DNA of 64,000 bases from Granulicella sp. WH15 (GCF_009914315.1 NZ_CP042596.1:4402001-4466000); one strand, 5' to 3'. Shown: positions 27,403-39,416, counted from the first letter of the stretch. The notes: generated by a model not told the origin, from the sequence alone. Translations and numbers: made by a program.

Positions 27403-27600
27403 TCAGGCGTAGGGGAGCATCCGGGCGACATTGTGGTGATCCGCGTCGGAGATCAAACCAGACTTGCCCAGGCGGCTCTTGGTCTTGTTGTTCTTCGAGG
27501 TGAGGATATGGCGCATCTTCGAGTGGCCGCGCTTGAACTTGCCGGTGCCAGTCTTGGTGAAGCGCTTGGAAGCGCCGGAGTGCGTCTTCAACTTGGGCAT
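27403..27600 (-). CDS. rpmI: 50S ribosomal protein L35
   Basis: The 65-residue basic protein MPKLKTHSGASKRFTKTGTG... with KMRHILTSKNNKTKSRLGK is L35. It is preceded by an AGAAGGA ribosome-binding site. In most bacteria infC lies directly upstream, but here the upstream neighbour (27724 onward) is a cation antiporter, so infC is elsewhere. Confidence 0.97.
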   Translation of the reverse strand: MPKLKTHSGASKRFTKTGTGKFKRGHSKMRHILTSKNNKTKSRLGKSGLISDADHHNVARMLPYA

Positions 27601-27682
27601 GGTGATCCTTCTTACATTCTGGACAACTGTATAAGTGTAGCCGAAAGCGTGGAAAAGGGGAAGAAATAAGGGCTTTTATCCC

Positions 27683-27730
27683 GCGAAGCGTCCAAAACCG
27701 CACGAAGTGCCGCCCGCCCGGCGTTAGGGC
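27683..27730. repeat. dispersed repeat C, copy 2
   Basis: GCGAAGCGTCCAAAACCGCA, then CGAAGTGCCGCCCGCCCGGC and GTTAGGGCG. It matches copies at 629-674 and 55503-55550. Its right end supplies the stop codon (TTA on the plus strand at 27724-27726) of the antiporter gene. Confidence 0.8.
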
Positions 27731-28914
27731 GTTTTTGTAGTTGTCAGGGCCAATAGCGGCACTGTCATCGCCGTCGTCAAAACCGCCATCAGTACGAACA
27801 ACGTGAACAGCAGAGGGCTGAGAACACCTTCTCGATAGCCCACGTTCAGCGCGATCAGCTCCACTAATCCACGTGTATTCAGCAGGATGCCGATTTCGAG
27901 CGCCGGTCGCCACCCCATGCCGCTCGCCCGTCCGGCCAGCATCGAGCCGCCGATCTTGCCCGCCACCGCCACTGCCAGAACCACGGCGAGCCAGCCCAGC
28001 CCGCGGCTGGAGAACATCTCCCGCTGCATCTTGAGGCCGGTCATGGCGAAGAAGACCGGCAGCGTCACTGCGATCGCCGGAGTCAGTATCCGGCGCAGCA
28101 TTTTTTCCAGCTCCGCCACGCGGGGCACGCAGACGCCCGCCAGAAATGCCCCGAAGAAGGCGTGGATGCCGAGAAGCTCCGTCACATGGGCGCTGGCGAA
28201 GGAGAAGCCCACTGCCAGGGGAAGCCAAAGCCAGAGCGGGCCTGACAGTCGCGCCAATATGGGCCGCACCACCGCCAGCATCACCGTGACGTACAGGGCC
28301 AGCCAGGCCAATCCGATGAGCGTCGTCGCCAGCGGTCCGCCGTGGATGAGCGCCAGCGTTACCGCCAGCAGCGACCAGGCCACCAGGTCGTTTGCCGCCG
28401 CCACGATCAGGGCCGTAGCAGCCGTGGTCGAAGCCACCGAGCTGCGCTCCTCGAGGATTCGGGCCAGCACCGGGAGCGCCGTAATGCTCATCGCGATGCC
28501 GGTAAAGAGCACAAAACCCAGCCGTGAGACGCCGGGCGTGCCCAGACGGACCAGCAGCACCGGGGCCAGAGCCGCGCCCAGCGCGAAGGGCACGCCGATG
28601 CTGCCGACCGTGATCGCCAGCGACGATCCACGGTTGCGCTGAGCCGCCGTCAGGTCCAGTTCCGAGCCGATCAGGAACAGGAAGAGCACCAGGCCGATGT
28701 TGCTGACGGTCTCCAGCAAGTGCAGCCGTGACGCGGCAAAGAGAAAATGTGAGGCTCCCGGCAGCAGGTAACCGAGCCCCAGAGACCCCAGAGCGAGGCC
28801 ACCGGCGATCTCGCCAACCACCTTGGGCTGTCCCACGCGCCGCGCCAACGCCCCGCAGAGGGATGTCACGGCCAGGATGACCGCCAGTTGCAGCAGTAGA
28901 ATCAGGCAGTTCAC
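27724..28914 (-). CDS. Kef/CPA2-type cation:proton antiporter
   Basis: This is a 396-residue integral membrane protein with about eleven or twelve hydrophobic segments from the first residue. The family pattern includes RRVGQPKVVGEIAGGLALG in helix 2, LFLFLIGSELDL, the LPVLARILEE segment and the GLVELIALNVGY region. It exchanges Na+ or K+ for H+ and has no C-terminal RCK/TrkA_N domain, so any regulation must come from elsewhere. Its ATG overlaps the upstream hypothetical gene by 4 bases (ATGA). The last codons and the stop fall inside repeat C2, suggesting the original C-terminus was altered by the repeat. Confidence 0.88.
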   Translation of the reverse strand: MNCLILLLQLAVILAVTSLCGALARRVGQPKVVGEIAGGLALGSLGLGYLLPGASHFLFAASRLHLLETVSNIGLVLFLFLIGSELDLTAAQRNRGSSLAITVGSIGVPFALGAALAPVLLVRLGTPGVSRLGFVLFTGIAMSITALPVLARILEERSSVASTTAATALIVAAANDLVAWSLLAVTLALIHGGPLATTLIGLAWLALYVTVMLAVVRPILARLSGPLWLWLPLAVGFSFASAHVTELLGIHAFFGAFLAGVCVPRVAELEKMLRRILTPAIAVTLPVFFAMTGLKMQREMFSSRGLGWLAVVLAVAVAGKIGGSMLAGRASGMGWRPALEIGILLNTRGLVELIALNVGYREGVLSPLLFTLFVLMAVLTTAMTVPLLALTTTKTP

Positions 28915-29426
28915 GGCTGTTCGGCGGCTTTCTTGCGCCTTTCGGTAATGATGATGACCAGCTCGGTGAGCAGCAGCACCAGCCCCACGGGAAGCATCCT
29001 GGCCCCCAGCGCCGCGGGCCAGTTGTAGGTAAAACCGGTGGACCAGTCCAGCCCCATCAGGGCCGCTCCGCCGAAGAAGAGCAGTCCGCCCGCCCAGCGC
29101 CGGAAACGGGCCGAAAGTTCGCTATCGCCTTTGAAATCAGTGCCGCGAACCTCCCGCACCGGTCGGCCGCCGAGGCCGTGGTGGTCGTAGATGCGGCAGC
29201 GCAGCCAGGGAGAGGCGGCCACCTGCTCGGACGCGTAGGCTTCGGCCTCGGACAGCGAGCCGAATACCGTACAGGTCGGTCCGGCTGGCCGGGTTCCGGC
29301 TGAAGAGACCGGGCGCGCCGGTTCGCTTGAGTAGAGGACAGCGAACTCCCCTGGAATCAATCGTTCATTCCAGCTCGGAGGCTGGGCTTTGGGGTCGAAC
29401 AGAAGCAGCGTGCGGGGCTCAGCCAT
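28911..29426 (-). CDS. hypothetical protein with two C-terminal membrane helices
   Basis: I do not recognise the family. The 171-residue protein has a soluble N-terminal domain (about residues 1-110, with FGSLSEAEAYASEQVAASPW and the RCRIYDHHGLGGRPVREV patch). Two membrane helices follow at about 116-134 and 141-160, ending in a charged tail. It overlaps the antiporter start by 4 bases, so the two are translationally coupled and the protein may be an accessory of the antiporter. The start is the ATG at 29426; no strong ribosome-binding site is visible. Confidence 0.7.
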   Translation of the reverse strand: MAEPRTLLLFDPKAQPPSWNERLIPGEFAVLYSSEPARPVSSAGTRPAGPTCTVFGSLSEAEAYASEQVAASPWLRCRIYDHHGLGGRPVREVRGTDFKGDSELSARFRRWAGGLLFFGGAALMGLDWSTGFTYNWPAALGARMLPVGLVLLLTELVIIITERRKKAAEQP

Positions 29427-29534
29427 CGGGCCGAGTATACCAAGCTGGGACGGCCCGAACCCTCCGAGGAAACCCGCAGACGTGCCAGACGGCGGCAGCC
29501 GGGGTATCCTGAAAGAACACCCGGAGCCTAAGCC

Positions 29535-30755
29535 ATGTTCGCCACTTCGAACGAAACGTCTCTCTCGTCGCAGGATTTCATCGAATTAGAAGACCAGTAC
29601 GGCGCTCACAACTACCATCCGCTGGACGTCGTCATCGACCGCGCCGAGGGCGCATGGGTCTTCGACGTCGAGGGCCGCCGCTACCTCGACTTCCTCTCTG
29701 CCTACTCGGCCGTGAACCAGGGCCACTGCCACCCGGCCATCTACAAGGCGCTGGTGGAGCAAGCCGCTAAGGTGACGCTGACCTCGCGCGCCTTCCGCAA
29801 CGACCAGTTGCCGTTGCTGCTAAAGGAGTTGCACGATCTGACCGGCTACCCGATGGCGCTGCCGATGAACTCCGGCGTCGAAGCCGTCGAGACCGCGCTG
29901 AAGGCCGCGCGCAAGTGGGGCCAGACCGTCAAGGGGATTCCAGCGGGGCAGGCCGAGATCCTGACCTGCACCAATAACTTTCATGGACGGACGATCTCGG
30001 TCGTCGGCTTCTCCTCCGAGAGCCAGTACAAGTGCGGCTTCGGGCCGTTCGCGCCGGGGTTCAAGCAGGTTATTTTCGGAGATATCGAGAGCTTCCACCA
30101 GGCGATTACGCCGAATACCTGCGCCATTCTGATCGAACCAGTGCAGGGTGAGGCCGGGATACGGATTCCGCCCGCGGGCTATCTGAAGGCTGTCGCTGAG
30201 CTTTGCAAAGAGCACAATATCCTGCTGATCTGCGATGAGATCCAGTCCGGACTGGGGCGCACGGGCAAGCTGCTGGCCTCCGAGCACGAGGGCGTTGCGC
30301 CGGATGTGGTGATTCTGGGCAAGGCGCTCTCGGGTGGATTTTATCCCGTGTCGGCGGTGCTCTCGTCGCGGGAGGTGCTGGGAGTATTCCATCCCGGCGA
30401 CCACGGCAGCACCTTTGGGGGTAATCCGCTGGCTTGTGCGGTGGCTCGGGCGGCGCTGAAGGTTCTGGTGGATGAGGATCTGATTGCGCGCTCGGCCGAG
30501 CTGGGGGCCTATGCGCTCGACCGGCTGAAACGGCTGAAGCACCCGAATGTCGCGGAGATTCGCGGGCTGGGGCTGTGGATCGGCATCGACCTGAAGGGAC
30601 CGGCGCGGCCGCTGTGCGAGGCGCTGAAGGATCGCGGCGTGCTGTGCAAGGAGACGCATGACACGGTGATCCGGTTTGCTCCGCCGCTGATGATTAGCCG
30701 CGAGGATCTGGATTGGGGTTTGGAGCAAATCGAGGCTGTCATCCTGGCCAGCTAA
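29535..30755 (+). CDS. rocD: ornithine aminotransferase
   Basis: This PLP enzyme transfers the delta-amino group of ornithine to 2-oxoglutarate, giving glutamate-5-semialdehyde (arginine catabolism and proline supply). The 406-residue class III aminotransferase shows YGAHNYHPLDVVIDRAEG at the N-terminus, typical of ornithine aminotransferases rather than acetylornithine enzymes. It also has the MNSGVEAVETALK PLP-phosphate site, LLICDEIQSGLGRTGK with the PLP-binding Asp, and the Schiff-base Lys in LGKALSGGFYPVSAV. It appears monocistronic, and repeat A4 follows. Confidence 0.94.
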   Translation: MFATSNETSLSSQDFIELEDQYGAHNYHPLDVVIDRAEGAWVFDVEGRRYLDFLSAYSAVNQGHCHPAIYKALVEQAAKVTLTSRAFRNDQLPLLLKELHDLTGYPMALPMNSGVEAVETALKAARKWGQTVKGIPAGQAEILTCTNNFHGRTISVVGFSSESQYKCGFGPFAPGFKQVIFGDIESFHQAITPNTCAILIEPVQGEAGIRIPPAGYLKAVAELCKEHNILLICDEIQSGLGRTGKLLASEHEGVAPDVVILGKALSGGFYPVSAVLSSREVLGVFHPGDHGSTFGGNPLACAVARAALKVLVDEDLIARSAELGAYALDRLKRLKHPNVAEIRGLGLWIGIDLKGPARPLCEALKDRGVLCKETHDTVIRFAPPLMISREDLDWGLEQIEAVILAS

Positions 30756-30796
30756 GCCACTTTCCTTCGCCTTACACACTCATAGAACAGCTCATA

Positions 30797-30879
30797 TGGG
30801 GCCTCTCGCTGCCGACCAGCGGGAGGCCCCATGCTGATTCCTCCCCCCATGCCGCCCCGAGAACGGCACGAAGTGCCGT
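30797..30879. repeat. dispersed repeat A, copy 4 (half element)
   Basis: Only the right half is present: a shortened core (GGGGCCTCTCGCTGCCGACC, AGCGGGAGGCCCCATG), then the arm GCCCCGAGAACGGCACGAAG ending TGCCG. It lies 42 bases after the rocD stop in the gap before gyrB and directly precedes a TATACT hexamer (30882-30887), which could be a gyrB -10 box. Confidence 0.8.
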
Positions 30880-30965
30880 GGTATACTTAAGAATCGGAGA
30901 GAACGCCCGAAAGTGCTGAATTGACGCGGGTTTTGCGCCATTTCCACCCTCGGGCCGGAGCCTGA

Positions 30966-33686
<2,721 letters not shown>

Positions 33687-33720
33687 ATCCAGATATCTAA
33701 CCTTCGAACTGGATAGATGA

Positions 33721-33772
33721 AAACAAATGGCCTGGGAGCTCCTGACAAGGGGAGCCCAGGCCATTTGTTTTC
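33721..33772. terminator. strong intrinsic terminator after gyrB
   Basis: AAACAAATGGCCTGGG (33721-33736) pairs perfectly with CCCAGGCCATTTGTTT (33755-33770), with an inner GCTCC/GGAGC pairing. The A-rich left and T-rich right flanks allow termination on both strands. It isolates gyrB from the downstream blaI operon. Confidence 0.92.
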
Positions 33773-33816
33773 TGCCTCGTTCATTACATGCGGGGAATTT
33801 TACTTGCCGCATCTCC

Positions 33817-33828
33817 TACACCTGTAGT
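33817..33828. promoter_or_regulatory. predicted BlaI-type operator
   Basis: CTACA-CC-TGTAG is a palindrome with a TACA/TGTA core like known BlaI/MecI operators. It lies 17 bases before the blaI-like start codon, where a bound repressor would block transcription of its own operon. This is a prediction from motif and position only. Confidence 0.6.
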
Positions 33829-33844
33829 AAACATGCAGTGAGAA

Positions 33845-34246
33845 ATGACGATGCAATCCAAGCTGTCCAAGCTCGAGTTTCAGGTGATGGAGTTTCTGTG
33901 GACCTGTAAAGAAGCCTCCATTCGCGAGATACAGGAGGCCCTCTCGAAGCGGGCCACCGCAAAGCGCCCGCCCGCTTATACGACCGTGCAGACGGTGGTG
34001 TATCGCATGGAAGAAAAGGGTGTGGTGCGGCGAGCGGGAAAGATCGGAAACTTCCACGTCTTTGCTGCGGTCATCACGCGCGACAAGGCGCAACGGCGGT
34101 TGCTGGATGAGTTTCTGGGGTTCTTCGGCGGAAAGGGCAAGCTCGTAATGGCCCAGTTGATCGAAGCCGGGGAACTGACTCTTGAAGATGTCAAAGAAGC
34201 AGAGGTGCTGTTGAAGTCGGCTGCAAAGCGGAGGAGCTCCAAATGA
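33845..34246 (+). CDS. BlaI/MecI/CopY-family transcriptional repressor
   Basis: The 133-residue winged-helix repressor has the BlaI core: KLSKLEFQVMEFLWTCKEAS, then a recognition helix in RPPAYTTVQTVVYRMEEKGVV and the wing with GNFHVFAAVI. The C-terminal part is the dimerisation region. BlaI family repressors are inactivated by proteolysis through a BlaR1-type M56 peptidase, which is exactly the next gene, overlapping by 4 bases (ATGA). A CTACA-CC-TGTAG palindrome lies just upstream. It probably represses the whole four-gene operon ending at 41557. Confidence 0.92.
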   Translation: MTMQSKLSKLEFQVMEFLWTCKEASIREIQEALSKRATAKRPPAYTTVQTVVYRMEEKGVVRRAGKIGNFHVFAAVITRDKAQRRLLDEFLGFFGGKGKLVMAQLIEAGELTLEDVKEAEVLLKSAAKRRSSK

Positions 34247-36348
34247 ATCTTCCTGTTAGCTGGAATGCCGTGTGGACCATCGTCCTGGTGCATCATCTCT
34301 GGCAATCGACCCTTGTATGCCTTGGGGTGTGGGCGCTGACGCTGATGCTGCGGCGGAACTCGGCGCGGATGCGATTTCGCCTGTGGATGCTGGCCTCCGT
34401 CAAATTTCTGCTTCCCTTTGGCCTGCTGGTGATGGCGGGCGAGTCGCTCTCTGCAAGAAGAACTGCGCCGGGGACCGGGACGGTTTTTTCGATGGTGATG
34501 GAGGGTCCGGCAACGCAGCCTTTGAAGGCTCAGGCTAAGCCGCCGCAGCTTGCATCGCCTCTGTCGCGTGCGGCGGCGGCTCGACCTGAAGCGGGGAAAA
34601 AGCCGGTCTCTGTGATGTGGCCGCTGGCCGCGCTCTGGCTGATGGGTTCGCTGATGATTGCAGGCGTGTGGCTGTGGCGATGGTCGAAGCTGCGGGCGAT
34701 GATACGGCGCGGGACGCCGCTGCCGGAGAGGTCTGGGCTGCGTGCGGTGATGGTTTCGAGCGACGTGGAGCCTGGGATCTTCGGGATTGTGCGGCCGGTT
34801 CTTGTATTGCCGCAAGGGGTAACGGGAACGCTGACGCCAACGCAGCTTGAAGCGATCGTCGAGCATGAGCTTTGTCATGCGCGCAGGCGCGACAACCTGA
34901 CGGCTGCGATGCACATGCTGGTCTCGGTTGTGTTCTGGTTTCATCCGCTGGTGTGGTGGATCGGCAAGCGGATGATCGCGGAGCGCGAGACGGCCTGCGA
35001 TGAAGCAGTGCTCGAGCGTTCGCACTCAGCGCTGGAGTATGCCGAGGGGATTCTCAACGTATGTAAGTTTTATCTGGAGGTTCCAGTGGCGTGTGTTTCG
35101 GGTGTTACCGGTGCGGATCTGAAGAAGCGTATTGCGCACATTCTGTCGGGGGATCGTGCGCGGAGTCTGACCGTAGCGCGCAAGCTGGTGTTGAGCGTTG
35201 CCGGTGTCCTCTCGATCGGGGTGCCGGTTGTGTTTGGGGCGCTGCATGCGTCTCGATCGTACGCCCAGGCTCCGGCGAAGCAGAACATCGACGACGCGTG
35301 GCAGGGCACGCTGCATCTACAGAAAGACCTGCGCCTGGTTCTGAAGATCGTGAAGGCTCCGGATGGAACGTTGAAGACGACCTTCTACAGCATCGATCAG
35401 GCTGGCCAGCCGCTTCAAGTCAAGGAGACGCTGTTTCAGGGTAGTGAACTGAAGCTCAATGTAGAGGCCATCGATGGCACGTATGTGGGCAAGATCTCTC
35501 CCGATGGAACGACGATTACGGGCGAGTGGAAGCAGGGGGACACGAGCCATCCTCTGATCCTGGCGAGAGCGACCGCCGAGACGGCGTGGACGATTCCGGA
35601 GCCGCCGCCGAAGCTCCCTCCTATGGCTGCCGATGCCGATCCCAGCTTTGAGGTGGCGACGATCAAGCCAACCGATCCGGCGTCCAAGGGCAAGGGCTTT
35701 GGCGGCCCGCCGCGCCGGTTCCGGACAGGCGGCACGACGCTCAACGACCTGGTGATGTTTGTGTATGGGGTGAACACCAAGCAGATCGTGGGCGCTCCGG
35801 CGTGGACCGAGAGCGACCGTTTCGACATTACGACAGGACAGCCGGATGCGCCGGGCGCGCCCAGTGAAGATCAGGTCCGGACGATGATGCGGAAGTTGCT
35901 GGCCGCGCGATTCGGGTTGAAGTTCCACAAAGAGAAGAAGGAGATGTCGGCCTATATTCTGAGCGTCGCGAAGGATGGGCCGAAGCTGACGAAGAGCGAG
36001 TCGGACCCGAATGCACCGCACGCCTTCTTCTTCACCAAGCTGGGCAACCTGACCGTGCGCAATGCGACGATGGAGGACTTCGTGAACGGGATGCAGGGAG
36101 CGGTCTTCGACCGTCCCGTGGTGGACCATACGGGGATCGCGGGCCGCTGGAACTGCTCGCTGAAGTGGACGCCGGATGAGACGCAGTTCCAGGTGTTTGG
36201 GGTGAAGATCACTCCCAATGAAGCAGCGGATGCGCCGCCGCCCATCTTTACCGCGATCCAGGAGCAGATAGGGCTGAAGCTGGATGCGGGCAAGGCGATG
36301 GTTGAGGTGATGGTGATCGACCACGTGGACAAGCCGAGCGAGAATTAA
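34243..36348 (+). CDS. M56 (BlaR1-like) membrane peptidase fused to a TIGR03435 domain
   Basis: The N-terminal 340 residues form a BlaR1/MecR1-type module. Hydrophobic helices lie near residues 11-36, 46-66, 125-146 and 315-335, and the zinc site HELCH is at 208-212, followed by ERETACDEAVLE. Where BlaR1 carries a penicillin-binding sensor, this protein has a beta-rich stretch of about 100 residues (345-440). After a Pro-rich linker comes a TIGR03435 domain (FEVATIKPTDPASKGKGFGG, DRFDITTGQPD, LLAARFGLKFHKEKKEMSAY, VVDHTGIAGRWNCSLKWTPD). The likely role is sensing an extracytoplasmic signal and cleaving the upstream BlaI protein. The ligand is unknown. A GGAGGAG ribosome-binding site precedes the start. 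Confidence 0.9.
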   Translation: MNLPVSWNAVWTIVLVHHLWQSTLVCLGVWALTLMLRRNSARMRFRLWMLASVKFLLPFGLLVMAGESLSARRTAPGTGTVFSMVMEGPATQPLKAQAKPPQLASPLSRAAAARPEAGKKPVSVMWPLAALWLMGSLMIAGVWLWRWSKLRAMIRRGTPLPERSGLRAVMVSSDVEPGIFGIVRPVLVLPQGVTGTLTPTQLEAIVEHELCHARRRDNLTAAMHMLVSVVFWFHPLVWWIGKRMIAERETACDEAVLERSHSALEYAEGILNVCKFYLEVPVACVSGVTGADLKKRIAHILSGDRARSLTVARKLVLSVAGVLSIGVPVVFGALHASRSYAQAPAKQNIDDAWQGTLHLQKDLRLVLKIVKAPDGTLKTTFYSIDQAGQPLQVKETLFQGSELKLNVEAIDGTYVGKISPDGTTITGEWKQGDTSHPLILARATAETAWTIPEPPPKLPPMAADADPSFEVATIKPTDPASKGKGFGGPPRRFRTGGTTLNDLVMFVYGVNTKQIVGAPAWTESDRFDITTGQPDAPGAPSEDQVRTMMRKLLAARFGLKFHKEKKEMSAYILSVAKDGPKLTKSESDPNAPHAFFFTKLGNLTVRNATMEDFVNGMQGAVFDRPVVDHTGIAGRWNCSLKWTPDETQFQVFGVKITPNEAADAPPPIFTAIQEQIGLKLDAGKAMVEVMVIDHVDKPSEN

Positions 36349-36353
36349 GCTGC

Positions 36354-39300
36354 ATGAGCCGCATGAGGGGTCGGCTACGGATGTTGGTGCTGTTGGCGAT
36401 GCCCGTGACTGCGTTTGCGGCGGAGCATCATGGGCGCGTGCTGTTCAATGGCGTGCCGGTGCCGGGGGCGAGTGTGGCCGCTACCAGCGGATCGAAGCAG
36501 GTGGCCACCGTGACGGACGTGCAGGGGCTGTTTCAGTTTGCGGATCTGGCCGATGGGGAGTGGACGATTCGGGTTGCGATGCAGGGATTCGCGACCGAAG
36601 AGCAGACGATCCGGATCAACCAAGCCGCGGCTGCGAGCAGCTTTGAGCTGAAGATGCTCTCTATGGCTGAGGTGCTGGCATCGGCGAAGAGGATTGCTCC
36701 GCCGCTTGTTCCGGCACCTCTCCCAACGGCGAAAGCTAAAGACAGTAAGGTGGAAAAAGAGGAGACCCCGCCACCTTCCCCGGCCAGCAGCCGCGAGGCC
36801 GAGAGAAGCTCGGACGGGATGTTGATCAATGGCAGCGAGAACAATGCCGCCACGTCGAAGTACTCGATCTCGCAGGCGTTCGGCTCACGCAGGCCAGGGG
36901 CGAAGGGGTTGTATACGGGCAGCGTCGGCGCGCAGATCAACGCCTCTCCCTTCGATGCGCGGCCCTACTCGCTGACGGGGCTTGCGGTGCCGAAGGCCTC
37001 GTACAGCCGCATCAACGGAGTGGCTACGCTGGGTGGTCCGTTGAAGATTCCGCACCTGATGCGGGATGGGCCGAACTTCTTTGTCGGGTATCAATGGACG
37101 CGGGATACCTCGGCAAGCACGCTATCAGGATTGGTCCCAACGGAGGCTCAACGCGGCGGCGATCTATTGGAGACAAGCACGCCTGACGGGCAGCCGGTGA
37201 CGATCCTCGATCCTGCGACCGGCCTTCCAATCAGTGGACCCGTGGCGGTAAGCGAGCAGGCCAAGGCGCTGCTCGCGCTGTATCCGCTGCCGAATCTTGC
37301 GGGCAATACTCGCTATAACTACCAAACGCAGGTGCTAACGGATACGCACACGGATGCTTTGCAGTCGCGCATGGATCGCGGCTTCGGACGTCGAGACCAG
37401 GTCTACGGCGGCTTCGCGTTTCGTAGTGTGCGCGCCGATAGCGAGAACCTCTTCCACTTTCGCGACGTGACCAACACGCTTGGAATCGACAGCAATGTGC
37501 ACTGGTCGCACCAGCTTCCTCACCAGGTTCTGCTGGAGACGGGCTATCGGTTTACTCGCCTGCGCACGCAGGTGCGGCCGTACTTTCAGGATCGTCAGAA
37601 CGTCTCCGGCGATGCCGGGATTATGGGCAATGAGCAAAGCTCGACGAACTGGGGGCCTCCGGATCTCTCGTTCTCGAGCGGGCTTTCGGGGTTGTCGGAT
37701 GCGCAGAGCGCCTTCAACCGCAACAGGACCGACGCCTTTTCGACGGAGGCAACGTGGACGCATCGCCGTCATACGGTGGCCTTTGGCGGCGATCTGCGGC
37801 GGCAACAGTTCAATCAGTTCTCTCAACAGAACGCTCGCGGCGCGTTCACCTTTACGGGGGCCGCGACGCAGGGCGCTGGGAGCACAGGGTCGGACCTGGC
37901 GGACTTTCTGCTGGGCGTGCCGGACACGAGCCAGATCGCTTACGGCAATGCGGACAAGTACTTTCGGCAGACAGTCTACGACCTCTTTGTGAATGATGAC
38001 TGGAGGGTGCGGCCGGAGCTGACGATCAGCACGGGGTTGCGCTGGGACTATGGCGCTCCCATCACGGAGCTGAAGGGCAGGCTGGTGAACCTGGATATCG
38101 CGCCGGGGTTCAGCGCGGCCATGCCCGTGCTGGGGAGCGATCCTACGGGGCCGATCACCAAAGTGGCTTATCCCTCCTCGCTGGTGCGTCCGGACCGGCG
38201 CAAGTTCGAGCCCAGGCTGGGGATTGCGTGGAGGCCGCTGCCGACGGTGGCGCTGGTCGTTCGCGCCGGGTATGGCATCTACGTCGATACGTCGGTGTAC
38301 CTTGCGAGCGCGCAGCTCATGGCCCAACAGTCGCCGCTATCGAAGAGCATCAACGTCTCCAATAGCGCGAACTGCCCGCTGACGCTGGCGAATGGCTTTC
38401 TCGACTGTGCGGGCACGACGGCGGATACGTTTGCCATCGATCCGAACTTTCGCGTTGGGTATGCGCAGAGCTGGCGGCTCGCGGTGCAACAGGATCTGCC
38501 CGGAGCCTTGGTGATGACGGCGACGTATCTGGGCACGAAGGGCACGCGCGGGCCGCAGGAGTTTCTGCCGAACACGGATGCTCCCGGCGCGGCAACGCTC
38601 TGCGCCGACTGCCCGCGAGGGTTTACCTATCAGACATCGAACGGCAACTCGATTCGTCATGCGGCGGAGGTACAGTTGCGGCGCAGGCTGCGTAGCGGGC
38701 TCACGGCGACACTCGACTATGTTTATGCGAAGTCGATTGATAACGATTCGATGCTGGGTGGCGCGGGCTATGTCTCGTCTACTCCTGCATCGTCGTCAGC
38801 GTCTGCCGTTGCCAGTGCAGCATCCTCCGCGACGATCGCGCAGAACTGGCTCGACCTGCGGGCGGAGCGGAGCCGCTCCAGTTTCGACCAGCGTCATCTG
38901 CTGAAGCTGACCGCGCAGTACACGACAGGTATGAGCCTGCATGGGGGAGCATTTTTCTCGGGATGGCGAGGAACGCTGCTGAAACAGTGGACGATTGCCT
39001 CAGAGCTAAGCGCGGGGACGGGACTGCCGCAGACGCCGATCTATCTAACCGCAGTACCGGGAACGGGCGTGACTGGAACGGTTCGCCCGGACCTTACGGG
39101 AGCCGCCATCTACACGGGCGGCGCGGGGTATCACCTGAACTCGGCTGCATTTGCCGCGCCCGCCGCGGGACAGTGGGGAGGCGCGGGGAGGTACTCCATT
39201 GAAGGTCCGAGCGCGCTGACTCTGGACTCATCGTTGGCGCGCAACTTTCGGATGCGCGATCCGTTCAACCTCGACGTGCGTGTCGATGCGACGAACGCGT

Positions 39301-39416
39301 TGAACCACGTGGTGTATACGGGCTGGAACACCATCATCAACGGGACAACGTTTGGCCTGCCCGCCAATACCAAGGCGATGCGCAGCCTGCAGATCAGCGG
39401 GAGACTGCGATTCTGA
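36354..39416 (+). CDS. TonB-dependent receptor with carboxypeptidase-regulatory N-domain (operon member)
   Basis: This is a 1020-residue outer-membrane receptor. A signal peptide (RMLVLLAMPVTAFA) is followed by an immunoglobulin-like carboxypeptidase-regulatory domain (about residues 25-100: GRVLFNGVPVPGASVAATSG, VTDVQGLFQFADLADGEWTI). A Pro/Ser/Glu-rich linker, a plug and a long beta-barrel follow, ending in SGRLRF with the C-terminal Phe typical of outer-membrane barrels. It resembles Oar-type proteins abundant in Acidobacteriota; the cargo is unknown. It starts 5 bases after the M56 gene and overlaps the next gene by one base (TGATG), so it is firmly part of the blaI operon. A start at 36363 is also possible. 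Confidence 0.88.
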   Translation: MSRMRGRLRMLVLLAMPVTAFAAEHHGRVLFNGVPVPGASVAATSGSKQVATVTDVQGLFQFADLADGEWTIRVAMQGFATEEQTIRINQAAAASSFELKMLSMAEVLASAKRIAPPLVPAPLPTAKAKDSKVEKEETPPPSPASSREAERSSDGMLINGSENNAATSKYSISQAFGSRRPGAKGLYTGSVGAQINASPFDARPYSLTGLAVPKASYSRINGVATLGGPLKIPHLMRDGPNFFVGYQWTRDTSASTLSGLVPTEAQRGGDLLETSTPDGQPVTILDPATGLPISGPVAVSEQAKALLALYPLPNLAGNTRYNYQTQVLTDTHTDALQSRMDRGFGRRDQVYGGFAFRSVRADSENLFHFRDVTNTLGIDSNVHWSHQLPHQVLLETGYRFTRLRTQVRPYFQDRQNVSGDAGIMGNEQSSTNWGPPDLSFSSGLSGLSDAQSAFNRNRTDAFSTEATWTHRRHTVAFGGDLRRQQFNQFSQQNARGAFTFTGAATQGAGSTGSDLADFLLGVPDTSQIAYGNADKYFRQTVYDLFVNDDWRVRPELTISTGLRWDYGAPITELKGRLVNLDIAPGFSAAMPVLGSDPTGPITKVAYPSSLVRPDRRKFEPRLGIAWRPLPTVALVVRAGYGIYVDTSVYLASAQLMAQQSPLSKSINVSNSANCPLTLANGFLDCAGTTADTFAIDPNFRVGYAQSWRLAVQQDLPGALVMTATYLGTKGTRGPQEFLPNTDAPGAATLCADCPRGFTYQTSNGNSIRHAAEVQLRRRLRSGLTATLDYVYAKSIDNDSMLGGAGYVSSTPASSSASAVASAASSATIAQNWLDLRAERSRSSFDQRHLLKLTAQYTTGMSLHGGAFFSGWRGTLLKQWTIASELSAGTGLPQTPIYLTAVPGTGVTGTVRPDLTGAAIYTGGAGYHLNSAAFAAPAAGQWGGAGRYSIEGPSALTLDSSLARNFRMRDPFNLDVRVDATNALNHVVYTGWNTIINGTTFGLPANTKAMRSLQISGRLRF

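Noticed and set aside
36346..36363. separate promoter for the first TonB receptor gene
   Set aside because: Only five bases separate it from the preceding stop codon, so cotranscription within the blaI operon is the better explanation.
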